Assembly: GCA_021740245.1 (NCBI GenBank)
Contig: JAIPAE010000014.1
Coordinates: forward strand, 1 to 34,927
Origin: Bacteroidales bacterium
GTDB taxonomy: Bacteria; Bacteroidota; Bacteroidia; Bacteroidales; PWNQ01
Length of the DNA: 34,927 nt
Reading direction: 5' to 3'
Shown here: positions 1 through 8,172 of the stretch, one piece after another
Numbering within the stretch: position 1 is the stretch's first letter
Layout: each line of letters opens with the position of its first letter
Translations under genes and position numbers: made by a program
The notes under the pieces: generated by a model
Seen by the model: only the letters and a program-made list of their open reading frames with translations
What the model was told of the DNA's origin: nothing
Database searches by the model: none

Positions 1-1
1 T

Positions 2-1081
2 TTTTTGGTCTCCAGAGTTATTGGGGCATCGTTTCGCATGTTCTTAGTCGTAAATGTTTTGCAGCTATTTGTCTTTAATGCATGGGGAATACCTTTCTGG
101 GCAACGGTGATTGTCTTTATCATTCTGATGGTGCTTTATACATACCGTGGCGGGATTAAAACTATCGTTTGGACCGATACCTTGCAAACTACATTTATGC
201 TGGCGACCATAATTGTTTCCATTGTTTTAATAAGCAAAGAACTGAATTTTAGCTTTGGGGAAATGGTAAATGCCATCACCGATAGTAAATATTCCAAAGT
301 TTTAATTCTGGATTTTCAACATAAATATTTCTTTCTAAAGCAATTTATTAGTGGTGCATTTATTGCCATTGTTATGACAGGCCTGGATCAGGATATGATG
401 CAAAAGAATCTGAGCTGCCGGAACCTGAAAGAAGCCAAAAAAAATATTTATTCGATGAGCTTTGCGTTGGTCCCCATGAATATTTTAATCCTTTCTCTTG
501 GAGTACTGCTGTATATATACGCATCAGCGAATGGCATTGTAGTACCTGAGACTACAGATGATCTGTTCCCGATCATAGCTTTGAAATATCTGGGCAGTTT
601 TGCCGGGATTGTTTTCCTTATTGGTTTGATCTCTGCAGCATATTCCAGTGCAGATAGTGCCTTAACATCATTGACCACGTCATTTAGCATAGACTTTATG
701 CGCCTGGACAAGAATGATAAGCTCAACGAGAAACAAAAGATCAAAACCAGGCAAATAATACATGCAGGCGTGGCGCTTACGGTTATGATCGTTATTGTTA
801 TTTTTAATGAGATCAATGATTCTTCCGTTATCTCAAAACTATTTACTATAGCCGGCTATACTTACGGACCTTTACTGGGAATGTTCTCATTCGGTATATT
901 TTTCAAACGAAAGGTTAAAGACCGCTTTGTGCCATTGATTGCTGTCCTTTCCCCGGCTTTATGCTATTTGATTAGCGCTAATTCTCAAACCTGGCTAAAT
1001 GGCTATGAATTTGGTTTTGAATTGCTATTGCTCAACGGGTCTCTTGTTTTTGCAGGGTTATTTGTAATCTCACGAAATTAA
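2..1081 (+). CDS. Sodium:solute symporter (SSS family), 5'-truncated by window edge
   Basis: Inner-membrane Na+-coupled transporter of the SSS family; the substrate cannot be told from sequence. About 359 residues of the C-terminal part are visible, with repeated hydrophobic helices. The family signature SAAYSSADSALTSL lies near residue 213, where SSS proteins keep small Ser/Ala residues of the Na2 site helix. The frame is open from the first bases, and the TTG at 5 in the ORF track is simply the first start-like codon, so the true start lies upstream of the window. A full-length member would be roughly 480-550 residues, so about a quarter is missing. It ends 131 bp before a lipoprotein gene. 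The family call is firm; substrate (sugar, sialic acid or other) is open. Confidence 0.88.
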   Translation, partial: FLVSRVIGASFRMFLVVNVLQLFVFNAWGIPFWATVIVFIILMVLYTYRGGIKTIVWTDTLQTTFMLATIIVSIVLISKELNFSFGEMVNAITDSKYSKVLILDFQHKYFFLKQFISGAFIAIVMTGLDQDMMQKNLSCRNLKEAKKNIYSMSFALVPMNILILSLGVLLYIYASANGIVVPETTDDLFPIIALKYLGSFAGIVFLIGLISAAYSSADSALTSLTTSFSIDFMRLDKNDKLNEKQKIKTRQIIHAGVALTVMIVIVIFNEINDSSVISKLFTIAGYTYGPLLGMFSFGIFFKRKVKDRFVPLIAVLSPALCYLISANSQTWLNGYEFGFELLLLNGSLVFAGLFVISRN

Positions 1082-1083
1082 TA

Positions 1084-1114
1084 TTGATGAGCTAATGGGA
1101 ATGTATTATTTTCG
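1084..1114 (+). promoter_or_regulatory. Candidate Bacteroidota-type promoter for the DUF4831-like gene
   Basis: TTG at 1084-1086, a 20-bp spacer, then TATTTTCG at 1107-1114, one mismatch from TAnnTTTG. The spacing fits the Bacteroidota sigma consensus and would give a leader of roughly 90 nt before the ATG at 1213. The -7 mismatch keeps confidence low. Confidence 0.3.
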
Positions 1115-1212
1115 TTGTTTGTTAGTATACCACAACCAATTCAGTTTGATTAAAGTAAGTGACTGATAGCTAAAGTGTTGGTGATTTCAAGATCGTAAAT
1201 AAATAAGAGTCT

Positions 1213-2427
1213 ATGAATAAATTATTCTTTCTGCTTTTGATAATCGCGTTATCATCATGTAAAATTCATGAAACCTTTCATGTTGTACCTGTTGATAATT
1301 TAGGAGAAAAGCCAGTTGAAGAAGGCAAAAAAGAAGCAATCAAAAAAGAGGGTGTTTATTATGCATTGCCGCGGACAAGAGTTATTGTTAATGTGGCCGT
1401 AAAGAAAACATCCCGTTACAGGGGACCATATGCTGGCTTTGCATCCCGGTATCTGGGCATAAATAATGTGATTGAAAAGAATGAATCCGTTTATGATATT
1501 CGGGATATAAAAATATCAACATTTTATGAACCTGATCCGGAACAATTTTATTTTGTGGAGTTTGATGATGAACAATCCGCTTCAGCCCATAGTATTATGA
1601 TGGAATTAACAGAAGCAGGTCTTATTGCCAATGTGAATAATACTTCAAAATATAGCTCAAGCCGTGATTTAACTTATGTGGTTGATGAAGAAAGAAATGA
1701 TCTGAGTAAAACGTTTAAATATTTTCCTGATCAGAATTTATACGAAAAAGTGGATACACTTATTGAAGAAGTTACCCGTGACACAGTAACAATCAAAAAG
1801 CAAATCCTGAAACGTAAAATGGTGGAAAAGACTGAGGAGCAAAAGGCCAGAGAAGCAGCGGATTTTATTTTAAAAGTCCGGGAACAAAAAATGAATTTGA
1901 TCACAGGTTATCAGGAGACTCCATATCCGAAAGAAACAGTGGAATATATGTTTGAAGAACTAGAAAACATGGAAAATGATTATCTGAAATTATTTACTGG
2001 CATGCACACAACACAAGTATTAAATTACAGATATTCATTTATGCCGGTAAAAGACTCTTCTGTAATAAGAAAGCCATTGTTTAAATTTTCAACACAAGAA
2101 GGAGTAATGGATGCAAAAAGCGAAACAGGTGAAATGGTTTATTTGCAGTTGAATACAAAGGATATAGCAACCAGTATGGAAGATCATATGCGTAAAAACT
2201 ATGAACAGGCTCCGGATCAAAACAAAAATGGATTTTACTACCGTATGCCTGCCACTGCGAACATTTCAGTATGGCTCGGCTCAAAGCTCAAAGCCGAAGC
2301 TCTGTATCCAGTCAGTCAGTTTGGTGTTGTTAATGCTTTACCCAACAGGTATGATAAAATCCGCTTTTATCCTTCTACAGGAATGATAAAAACAATTGAT
2401 TCAGCGGGTAAAGACAAATCCCGCTAA
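1213..2427 (+). CDS. DUF4831-like lipoprotein
   Basis: Predicted lipoprotein of 404 residues. The N-terminus is a short hydrophobic signal ending in a lipobox (ALSSC, Cys16), so it should be lipidated and face the periplasm or be on the outer membrane. The stretch YYALPRTRVIVNVAVKKT followed by a GPYAGFASRYLG segment resembles the DUF4831 family of Bacteroidota, which has no established function. The central part (about residues 190-270) is charged and probably helical, with many Glu/Lys. It is followed 16 bp later by the PPDK_N-domain gene and may be cotranscribed with it. The ATG at 1213 directly precedes the signal peptide and is the only sensible start. Family assignment is from memory of the pattern, not from a search. 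Confidence 0.7.
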   Translation: MNKLFFLLLIIALSSCKIHETFHVVPVDNLGEKPVEEGKKEAIKKEGVYYALPRTRVIVNVAVKKTSRYRGPYAGFASRYLGINNVIEKNESVYDIRDIKISTFYEPDPEQFYFVEFDDEQSASAHSIMMELTEAGLIANVNNTSKYSSSRDLTYVVDEERNDLSKTFKYFPDQNLYEKVDTLIEEVTRDTVTIKKQILKRKMVEKTEEQKAREAADFILKVREQKMNLITGYQETPYPKETVEYMFEELENMENDYLKLFTGMHTTQVLNYRYSFMPVKDSSVIRKPLFKFSTQEGVMDAKSETGEMVYLQLNTKDIATSMEDHMRKNYEQAPDQNKNGFYYRMPATANISVWLGSKLKAEALYPVSQFGVVNALPNRYDKIRFYPSTGMIKTIDSAGKDKSR

Positions 2428-2443
2428 TTTTAAATGATTGCTT

Positions 2444-5431
2444 ATGAATTCAAATGATTACAGTTATTATAATCCCGAAAATCAATATTATTTTTCCGAT
2501 ACTTCATTTGATCTATTGATGCGCAAGCGTATCAGTAAGGTCTTGCTGATCTGTTCCACCTATGATGCATTTATGCTAGAGGAGGACGGGCGCATAGACG
2601 AGCAGATATTTAATGAATATGTTTCACTTAACCTTCGCTATCCGCCTCAGTTTATTCAGGCCTCATCAGCAGAGGAAGCCTGGGATATATTGCATGAACA
2701 ACAAATAGACCTGGTGATTTCCATGCTTAGTATTGAAGATATGGACCCGTTTCAGTTGTCCATATCTTTTAAAAAAGAATATCCGCATATTCCGATTGTT
2801 GTTTTGACACCATTTTCCCGGGAAGTAACCATGAAACTGAGCAATGAGGACCTCAGTGCAATTGACCACGTCTTTTGTTGGTTGGGGAATGCGAATATTT
2901 TGCTGGCCATAATAAAACTGATAGAGGACAGCATGAATGCTTCTTATGATGTGGAAAAAGTAGGGGTGCAGGTCATTATTCTGGTGGAAGATAACATCCG
3001 CTTTTATTCCAGTTATTTACCTAATATTTACAGGATCATTTTCAGGCAATCAAAAAAATTCATGTCCGAGGGACTGAATGAACACCAAAAAATGCTTAGG
3101 ATGCGTGGACGTCCAAAAATGTTACTTGCCAGAACATATGAAGATGCCATTAGCTATTATGAGAAATATAAACATAACCTGTTGGGAATCATATCAGATA
3201 TAAGCTATTCCCGAAAAGGAAAGATGGATAAGTTTGCCGGCGTGCGTTTATGCCAGAAAGTGAGAAAAGACGATAAATTTCTACCCTTTCTTTTACAATC
3301 CAGCGAAGGAGCTAATGAAAAACTTGCTAAACGGGAAAGAGTAGGGTTTATCAATAAAAACTCAAAAACACTTTTAAAAGAACTAAGAGATTACATTGTC
3401 CAAAATTTTGCTTTTGGCGATTTTATTTTTTTGGACCCGTCAACCGGTGAAGAGATCGACAGGGCAAATGATCTCCAATCATTTCAGCAAAAGCTTTATG
3501 CCATTCCTGATAAGACCCTCAATTATCACATAAACAGGAATCATGTCTCAAAGTGGTTGAATGCCCGGGCTTTGTTTCCTATTGCTGATATGTTGAAACA
3601 CCTGCGCCCGGAACATTTTGAAAATATTGATGAAATCCGTAGGTTTTTATTCGATACGATTGCCTCTTACCGGAGAGGAAAGGGAAGGGGAGTTATTGCA
3701 AAATTTTATCGTGAACGCTTTGACGAGTATTTAATTTTTTCACGTATCGGAGAAGGTTCAATTGGAGGAAAGGCTCGTGGTCTTGCATTTATTGATTCTC
3801 TGTTAAAAAAGCACAACCTGATGGATAAATTCAAGGATGTTATTATTACAATTCCACGTACTGTTGTGCTAAGCACTGATGTGTTTGATGAGTATATGGA
3901 AGATAATGAATTGTATGATATTGCCTTGTCCGACAGTAGCGATGATGAAATATTGGAGCAATTTGTCAATGCCCGGTTGCCTTTCAGGATTCATAAAGAC
4001 CTGCTTGCCTTTATACAGGTAGTCAGAAATCCGATTGCCATTCGTTCATCCAGTTTGCTGGAAGATTCACATTATCAGCCTTTTGCTGGGATTTACAGTA
4101 CTTATATGATACCCCGGATTGAAAATGACGAACGCCTGATGCTGGAATTGTTGGGAAATGCCATTAAAAGTGTTTATGCCTCTGTTTTTTTTAAAGACAG
4201 CAAGGCATATATGGAGGCTACATCAAATGTTATTGATGAAGAAAAAATGGGAATTGTTTTACAGGAAGTGTGTGGAAGTGAAAACAATGACTTTGATGAT
4301 CTTTTTGCTCCTACAATATCTGGCGTGGCACAGTCTATCAATTTTTACCCTATTGGTGAGGAAAAACCTGAAGACGGTATAGCCAGCGTGGCAGTTGGCC
4401 TGGGGAAATACATCGTGGATGGTGCCCAAACCCTCAGGTTCTCACCAAAATATCCCCGGAAAATACTACAGCTTTCTTCGCCTGAAATGGCCCTCAGAGA
4501 TACTCAAAAGTATTTTTATGCCCTTGATCTTAAAAGCGAAAGCTTTCACCCTTCTGTGGATGATGCTGTTAACCTAAAAAAAATACGTATTAAAGAAGTA
4601 GCCGAATCATCAGCGTTCAGGCATGTCTTCTCAACGTATGATTATACTAATCATATTATTCGCGATGGCGCAAATTATAAAGGCAAAAAAATTGTGACAT
4701 TTGCAAACATATTGAAAAATAATGCTTTCCCATTAGCTGATATAATAAAAGATATGCTGGAAATAGGTCAACGTGCTATGAATAATCCCATAGAAATTGA
4801 GTTTGCTGTTAACCTGAATATACCTAAAGGACATCCACGCATATTCAGTATGTTACAGATCAGGCCTATAGTTGAAAATAAAGAACAACTTAATGTAGAC
4901 ATAGGTAAAGATATTAAAGAAGAAGATACGATCATTTATTCATATTCAGCTCTTGGTAACGGCGAAATAAAAAACCTGAAAGACATTATTTACATCAAAC
5001 CTGAATCATTTGATGCATCAAAAAATCCGCAAATAGCAGTTGAGTTGGAAAAACTCAATAAACAATTCAGGGAACAAAAAGAAAACTATGTTTTAATCGG
5101 GCCGGGCAGATGGGGTTCAAACGATCCATGGCTTGGAATTCCCGTCAGATGGCCGCAAATATCACAGGCCAGATTGATTGTGGAATCCGGATTAGAAGAC
5201 TACAGGATTGATCCATCACAGGGTACGCATTTTTTTCAAAATCTGACTTCATTTCAGGTAGGATATTTTACTGTCAATCCTTTTATTAATGATGGTCATT
5301 ATGATGTTGAATTTCTTAATAAACAGGATGCCGTTTATGAAAACGATTACCTGCGACATATACGCTTTGAAAAACCTTTAATGGTTAAAATAGATGGCCG
5401 ACAAAATAAAGGCGCATTATTTCTGAATTAA
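2444..5431 (+). CDS. Receiver-like modules fused to a PEP/pyruvate-binding (PPDK_N) domain
   Basis: A cytoplasmic protein of 995 residues. Residues about 30-170 and 175-325 look like two response-regulator receiver folds: the first has LVISMLSIEDMDPF and IVVLTPFSR, the second opens with IILVEDNIRFY and has a GIISDISYSR strand. A PPDK_N-type nucleotide/phosphoryl domain follows: IGEGSIGGKARGLAF near 433, NPIAIRSSSLLEDS near 531 and FSMLQIRPIV near 800. The C-terminal 150 residues (GPGRWGSNDPWLG) are conserved-looking but not assigned. I see no phosphohistidine swivel motif (GG.tSHaAI) and no PEP-binding TIM barrel, so it cannot be a complete PEP synthase or PPDK. The ORF track starts at TTG 2438; ATG 2444 is preferred. 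It begins 16 bp after the lipoprotein gene. A signalling or kinase-like role is inference. Confidence 0.75.
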   Translation: MNSNDYSYYNPENQYYFSDTSFDLLMRKRISKVLLICSTYDAFMLEEDGRIDEQIFNEYVSLNLRYPPQFIQASSAEEAWDILHEQQIDLVISMLSIEDMDPFQLSISFKKEYPHIPIVVLTPFSREVTMKLSNEDLSAIDHVFCWLGNANILLAIIKLIEDSMNASYDVEKVGVQVIILVEDNIRFYSSYLPNIYRIIFRQSKKFMSEGLNEHQKMLRMRGRPKMLLARTYEDAISYYEKYKHNLLGIISDISYSRKGKMDKFAGVRLCQKVRKDDKFLPFLLQSSEGANEKLAKRERVGFINKNSKTLLKELRDYIVQNFAFGDFIFLDPSTGEEIDRANDLQSFQQKLYAIPDKTLNYHINRNHVSKWLNARALFPIADMLKHLRPEHFENIDEIRRFLFDTIASYRRGKGRGVIAKFYRERFDEYLIFSRIGEGSIGGKARGLAFIDSLLKKHNLMDKFKDVIITIPRTVVLSTDVFDEYMEDNELYDIALSDSSDDEILEQFVNARLPFRIHKDLLAFIQVVRNPIAIRSSSLLEDSHYQPFAGIYSTYMIPRIENDERLMLELLGNAIKSVYASVFFKDSKAYMEATSNVIDEEKMGIVLQEVCGSENNDFDDLFAPTISGVAQSINFYPIGEEKPEDGIASVAVGLGKYIVDGAQTLRFSPKYPRKILQLSSPEMALRDTQKYFYALDLKSESFHPSVDDAVNLKKIRIKEVAESSAFRHVFSTYDYTNHIIRDGANYKGKKIVTFANILKNNAFPLADIIKDMLEIGQRAMNNPIEIEFAVNLNIPKGHPRIFSMLQIRPIVENKEQLNVDIGKDIKEEDTIIYSYSALGNGEIKNLKDIIYIKPESFDASKNPQIAVELEKLNKQFREQKENYVLIGPGRWGSNDPWLGIPVRWPQISQARLIVESGLEDYRIDPSQGTHFFQNLTSFQVGYFTVNPFINDGHYDVEFLNKQDAVYENDYLRHIRFEKPLMVKIDGRQNKGALFLN

Positions 5432-5478
5432 TTTAAGTAAATGCCTTGTAGCTTCATCTTGAATAAAATTACAACAGT

Positions 5479-5742
5479 ATGGATTACTCTAACTTAAAAG
5501 TTAAATTGAATGAAAATCATAGCTGGCCTTCAGTATATATGTTTAAATTTATTGTTCATGATGATGCCCATAAGCTGGACCAGGTGCAAAAACTTTTTTC
5601 AAAAGAAGCCGAATTAAGCTATAAGGCTTCCAGAAATGGAAGTTTTATAGCTGTTACAGGAAAAGAACTCATGCTTAGTGCAGATGAAGTCATACGTGTA
5701 TACCAAAAAGCAGAATCAATAAAAAATCTGATTGCGTTATAA
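5479..5742 (+). CDS. DUF493 family protein (YbeD-like)
   Basis: Small 87-residue cytoplasmic protein. The spacing and composition (WPSVYMFKFIVHD near the N-terminus, then SRNGSFIAVTGKE and a C-terminal helix) match the DUF493/YbeD ferredoxin-like ACT-type fold, which is about 85-95 residues long. The family is thought to be a small-molecule or regulatory binding domain; no function is demonstrated for most members. It lies 47 bp after the PPDK_N-domain gene and 25 bp before the YbaB gene, so probably sits in the same transcript. No key residue is known to test. Confidence 0.75.
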   Translation: MDYSNLKVKLNENHSWPSVYMFKFIVHDDAHKLDQVQKLFSKEAELSYKASRNGSFIAVTGKELMLSADEVIRVYQKAESIKNLIAL

Positions 5743-5767
5743 TATAAATTAGTAAAACAAAATTATT

Positions 5768-6076
5768 ATGTTGGGGAATTTGAAAGAACAAATCAAAGAA
5801 GCTCAGGCTGAGATGAAGCAAAAACTTGAGCAAATGGAAATTGAAGGTGAAGTAGAGCAAGGACTGTTAAAAGTTGTGGTGAATGGTAACAGGAAAGTTC
5901 TGTCAATTGATGTTGATGCTGCATTATATGAACAATTAAACCGGGATAAACTTCAGGATATGATAAAACAAGCCTCTAACCTTGCACTGGATAAAGCTGA
6001 AAAGATCGCAGAAGAAGAAATGATGAACTCTGCAAAAGGTGTATTGCCTGGAATGGCCGGGTTATTTGGAGGATAA
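5768..6076 (+). CDS. YbaB/EbfC family nucleoid-associated protein
   Basis: DNA-binding protein of 102 residues that forms dimers with a tweezer-like shape and coats the nucleoid. The sequence has the expected N-terminal Met/Gln/Glu-rich helix (KEQIKEAQAEMKQKLEQ), a beta-sheet core (VEQGLLKVVVNGNRKVLSI), a C-terminal helix and the typical Gly-rich tail (GMAGLFGG). Length fits the family (100-110 residues). In many bacteria ybaB sits beside recR and dnaX, but not here: it follows a DUF493 gene by 25 bp. The start at 5768 gives the complete N-terminal helix. Confidence 0.92.
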   Translation: MLGNLKEQIKEAQAEMKQKLEQMEIEGEVEQGLLKVVVNGNRKVLSIDVDAALYEQLNRDKLQDMIKQASNLALDKAEKIAEEEMMNSAKGVLPGMAGLFGG

Positions 6077-6210
6077 ACCTAATTATACCATATAGAATTA
6101 TTTTTTAAAGACGTATATGATCATCAAAATACGTTAAAAAAAAATTATAAAGCATTTTTCTATCTTATTTTTATTATTTTAGTGGATAAATAATCTACAA
6201 ATGAAATGTT

Positions 6211-6471
6211 ATGGATTATGACCTGTTAAATCATAATGAAGATCTGGTTGCTGAGGTTAATGAAATGATTGATATGCATTTGGAAGAAAATGAACCGATA
6301 ATTACAGGGCAAACTTTTAGCCGTTTGGTGAAAGAAGGCTATACTGATTTTCAGGCCAGAAATCTCATTGGTAAATGTATGGCTTTTGAATTGACCAGCG
6401 ATAAAGGTTTCGATGAAAAAAGATATTCTTTTCATCTTTCTCATTTGCCTGATGTGAATTTTGAATGGTAG
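6211..6471 (+). CDS. Small hypothetical protein, faint DUF1841-like pattern
   Basis: An 86-residue acidic soluble protein with no signal peptide or membrane segment. I do not recognise it firmly. The middle (TFSRLVKEGYTDFQARNLIG) and the tail (RYSFHLSHLP) faintly recall the C-terminal part of DUF1841-type proteins, where a Leu-x-x-Gly-Tyr/Ala pattern is followed by IG and a Tyr-x3-Leu end. That likeness is weak. It stands alone, 134 bp after ybaB and about 100 bp before the glycosyltransferase start. Codon use and the sharp start/stop suggest a real gene, and the opposite-strand ORF (6226-6444) is its shadow. Confidence 0.6.
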   Translation: MDYDLLNHNEDLVAEVNEMIDMHLEENEPIITGQTFSRLVKEGYTDFQARNLIGKCMAFELTSDKGFDEKRYSFHLSHLPDVNFEW

Positions 6472-6531
6472 TCATTCTTTTCTTTTCAAGTTAATTGCCG
6501 GACAGATATAACTATTGTGCCTAAAATATGT

Positions 6532-6539
6532 TATTTTTG
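6532..6539 (+). promoter_or_regulatory. -7 box (TATTTTTG) ahead of the glycosyltransferase gene
   Basis: Exact match to TAnnTTTG, 28 bp before the ATG at 6568. The nearest upstream TTG (6515-6517) gives a spacer of only 14 bp, shorter than the usual 19-21, so the -33 element is uncertain. If used, it places the transcription start inside the upstream extension of the ORF and rules out the GTG start at 6517. Confidence 0.45.
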
Positions 6540-6567
6540 CTCACACTTTCTGTCATACCAGGTTATT

Positions 6568-8028
6568 ATGTATTTTTTGCTGCGAATTCTGGAAAAGTTA
6601 TTCATTATATATTTTGTAAGCTACATGCTTGTTGATATTGGGCTTTTCATTTATTCCTTTATTGTCTTCAGAAAGCGAAATCGCAAAATAAAATTACCTT
6701 CTGATGAACCTTTTGAAGACCAAAAAGTAACCATCTTAGTGCCCGCCTTCAATGAAGAGGTTTCCATTGCACATTGTGCTGAAATGCTACTTTATCTGGA
6801 TTATCCAAATTATGAGCTGATCGTTATCAATGATGGGTCTAAAGATGATACGTTAGATCAATTAATAAAAAACTTTAATCTAAAGAAAAACAGGTCTCAA
6901 ATCCTGCAACCATTAAAAACATCAACTATTAAAGAAATATATCAGTCAGAGAACAAGGAGCTTATAGTAATAGATAAAGAGAACGGAGGCAAAGCTGATT
7001 CTTTAAATGCTGGCATAAACTTAGCTTCAGGAAAATATATTTGTACGATTGATGCAGATTCTATACTGGATAATCAAGCTTTAAAATATGTGATCATCCC
7101 GTTTCTTAAAAACCCGGCCACAATGGTAACAGGTGGGCAGCTTGCCGCAGCAAATGATATTACATTAAAAAACAATAAAGTTGTGAGTTCGCGAATGCCG
7201 TCAAATATTTGGGTTTTATGGCAGATAATTGAATATATCAAATCATTTTTGGTTTCCCGTATAGGACTCAGCAAGATTAATGCCTTAATGCTTATGTCTG
7301 GCGCCTTTTCAGTATACAGAAAAGATGAATTGCAGGCAATAGGAGGTTTTTTAAGCCCACAAAATGAGCATCCTTATATTATCAAAAATATAGGCAAGGG
7401 AAAACATACAGTATGTGAAGATATGGAGATTGTTGTCCGCTTGTTTAAGTATCGCAAAGATAATAAGCGGAAAGCTAAAGCCACATTTTTGCCAACGCCT
7501 GTATGTTGGACGGAAGTTCCTGAAAACGCAGGAAGCTTGTTTAAACAGCGAGCCAGGTGGCACCAGGGTTTGATAGAGTCGCTTTTTATTCACAGCTCTA
7601 TGATCATGGAACCACGCTATAAAGCTGCAGGTCTTGTAGGATTACCATATTACTTTTTCTTTGAAATGCTGGCTCCTATCGTTAAGGTTTTTGCTATCAT
7701 ATTTGTCATTGTTGCTGTTAATGCTGGAATGATCGACCTACTATGGATTTCTCTGCTGTTGATTTCTGTCATTTTGCTTACAGCCATTATAACCACTTCA
7801 ATTACTGCCGTTATTGAATATTGGAGCAATTATCAATCTCGCACCAATCGCGATGCATTAAGGTATAAGACTTTCTATGATTGGGTGAAGCTTATTTTTG
7901 CCGGAATTATGGGCGAATTTTCGTATTCGTTTTATAAATTAGCAGCGCAATTAAAGGGTTTTGTTTATTTCTTTGCTAACAAAAGTGACTGGAAAAAATT
8001 TGAAAGAAAAGGAATTAAAAAAGTATAA
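6568..8028 (+). CDS. Processive family 2 glycosyltransferase, PgaC/HasA-like
   Basis: Inner-membrane polysaccharide synthase of 486 residues from ATG 6568. It would polymerise a nucleotide sugar and pass the chain across the membrane. N-terminal membrane helix (about 5-40), then a GT-A domain: VTILVPAFNEE, NDGSKDDT, the DxD-type TIDADSI, the acid/base motif CEDMEI and the product-site motif QRARWHQG. The complete D,D,D,QxxRW set marks a processive enzyme such as PgaC/IcaA or hyaluronan synthase. Three or four C-terminal helices follow. No PilZ domain is present. The ORF track begins at GTG 6517, but a -7 promoter box lies in between and the first 17 codons are not membrane-like, so ATG 6568 is preferred. 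It heads a locus with a beta-barrel exporter and modification-type proteins. Substrate not determined. Confidence 0.88.
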   Translation: MYFLLRILEKLFIIYFVSYMLVDIGLFIYSFIVFRKRNRKIKLPSDEPFEDQKVTILVPAFNEEVSIAHCAEMLLYLDYPNYELIVINDGSKDDTLDQLIKNFNLKKNRSQILQPLKTSTIKEIYQSENKELIVIDKENGGKADSLNAGINLASGKYICTIDADSILDNQALKYVIIPFLKNPATMVTGGQLAAANDITLKNNKVVSSRMPSNIWVLWQIIEYIKSFLVSRIGLSKINALMLMSGAFSVYRKDELQAIGGFLSPQNEHPYIIKNIGKGKHTVCEDMEIVVRLFKYRKDNKRKAKATFLPTPVCWTEVPENAGSLFKQRARWHQGLIESLFIHSSMIMEPRYKAAGLVGLPYYFFFEMLAPIVKVFAIIFVIVAVNAGMIDLLWISLLLISVILLTAIITTSITAVIEYWSNYQSRTNRDALRYKTFYDWVKLIFAGIMGEFSYSFYKLAAQLKGFVYFFANKSDWKKFERKGIKKV

Positions 8029-8030
8029 CA

Positions 8031-8071
8031 CGGAACTTGTTCCGCCTGTTGGCAGAAACATACAGTGGTAT
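8031..8071 (+). other. Two small adjacent inverted repeats between glycosyltransferase and barrel genes
   Basis: CGGAACTTGTTCCG at 8031-8044 is a perfect 14-bp palindrome directly after the stop codon. Overlapping its right arm, TTCCGCCTGTTGGCAGAA forms a second stem with one C/A mismatch and a TGTT loop. The two stems share bases, so they exclude each other. They may act as a processing site, attenuator or operator. No T-run follows, so neither is a clear terminator. Confidence 0.3.
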
Positions 8072-8172
8072 GATTATAAGAGAACTAAAAATAGTAGTTG
8101 CCGGATATTTAGCTTATCATAGCGAGCTTCTCTGATTGTAGCGGGGACCATTAAAATCAAAATTATAAACGA

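Noticed and set aside
448-816. 122-aa minus-strand ORF opposite the symporter
   Set aside because: Lies inside the symporter signature region on the other strand; no independent coding features.
6101-6140. Terminator after the YbaB gene (ACGTAT/ATACGT stem)
   Set aside because: The stem is only 6 bp with a long loop, and the side arms place T's before and A's after the stem, the wrong orientation for either strand.
6515-6539. Full promoter TTG-N14-TATTTTTG before the glycosyltransferase
   Set aside because: The spacer is 14 bp against 19-21 expected, so only the -7 box was kept.
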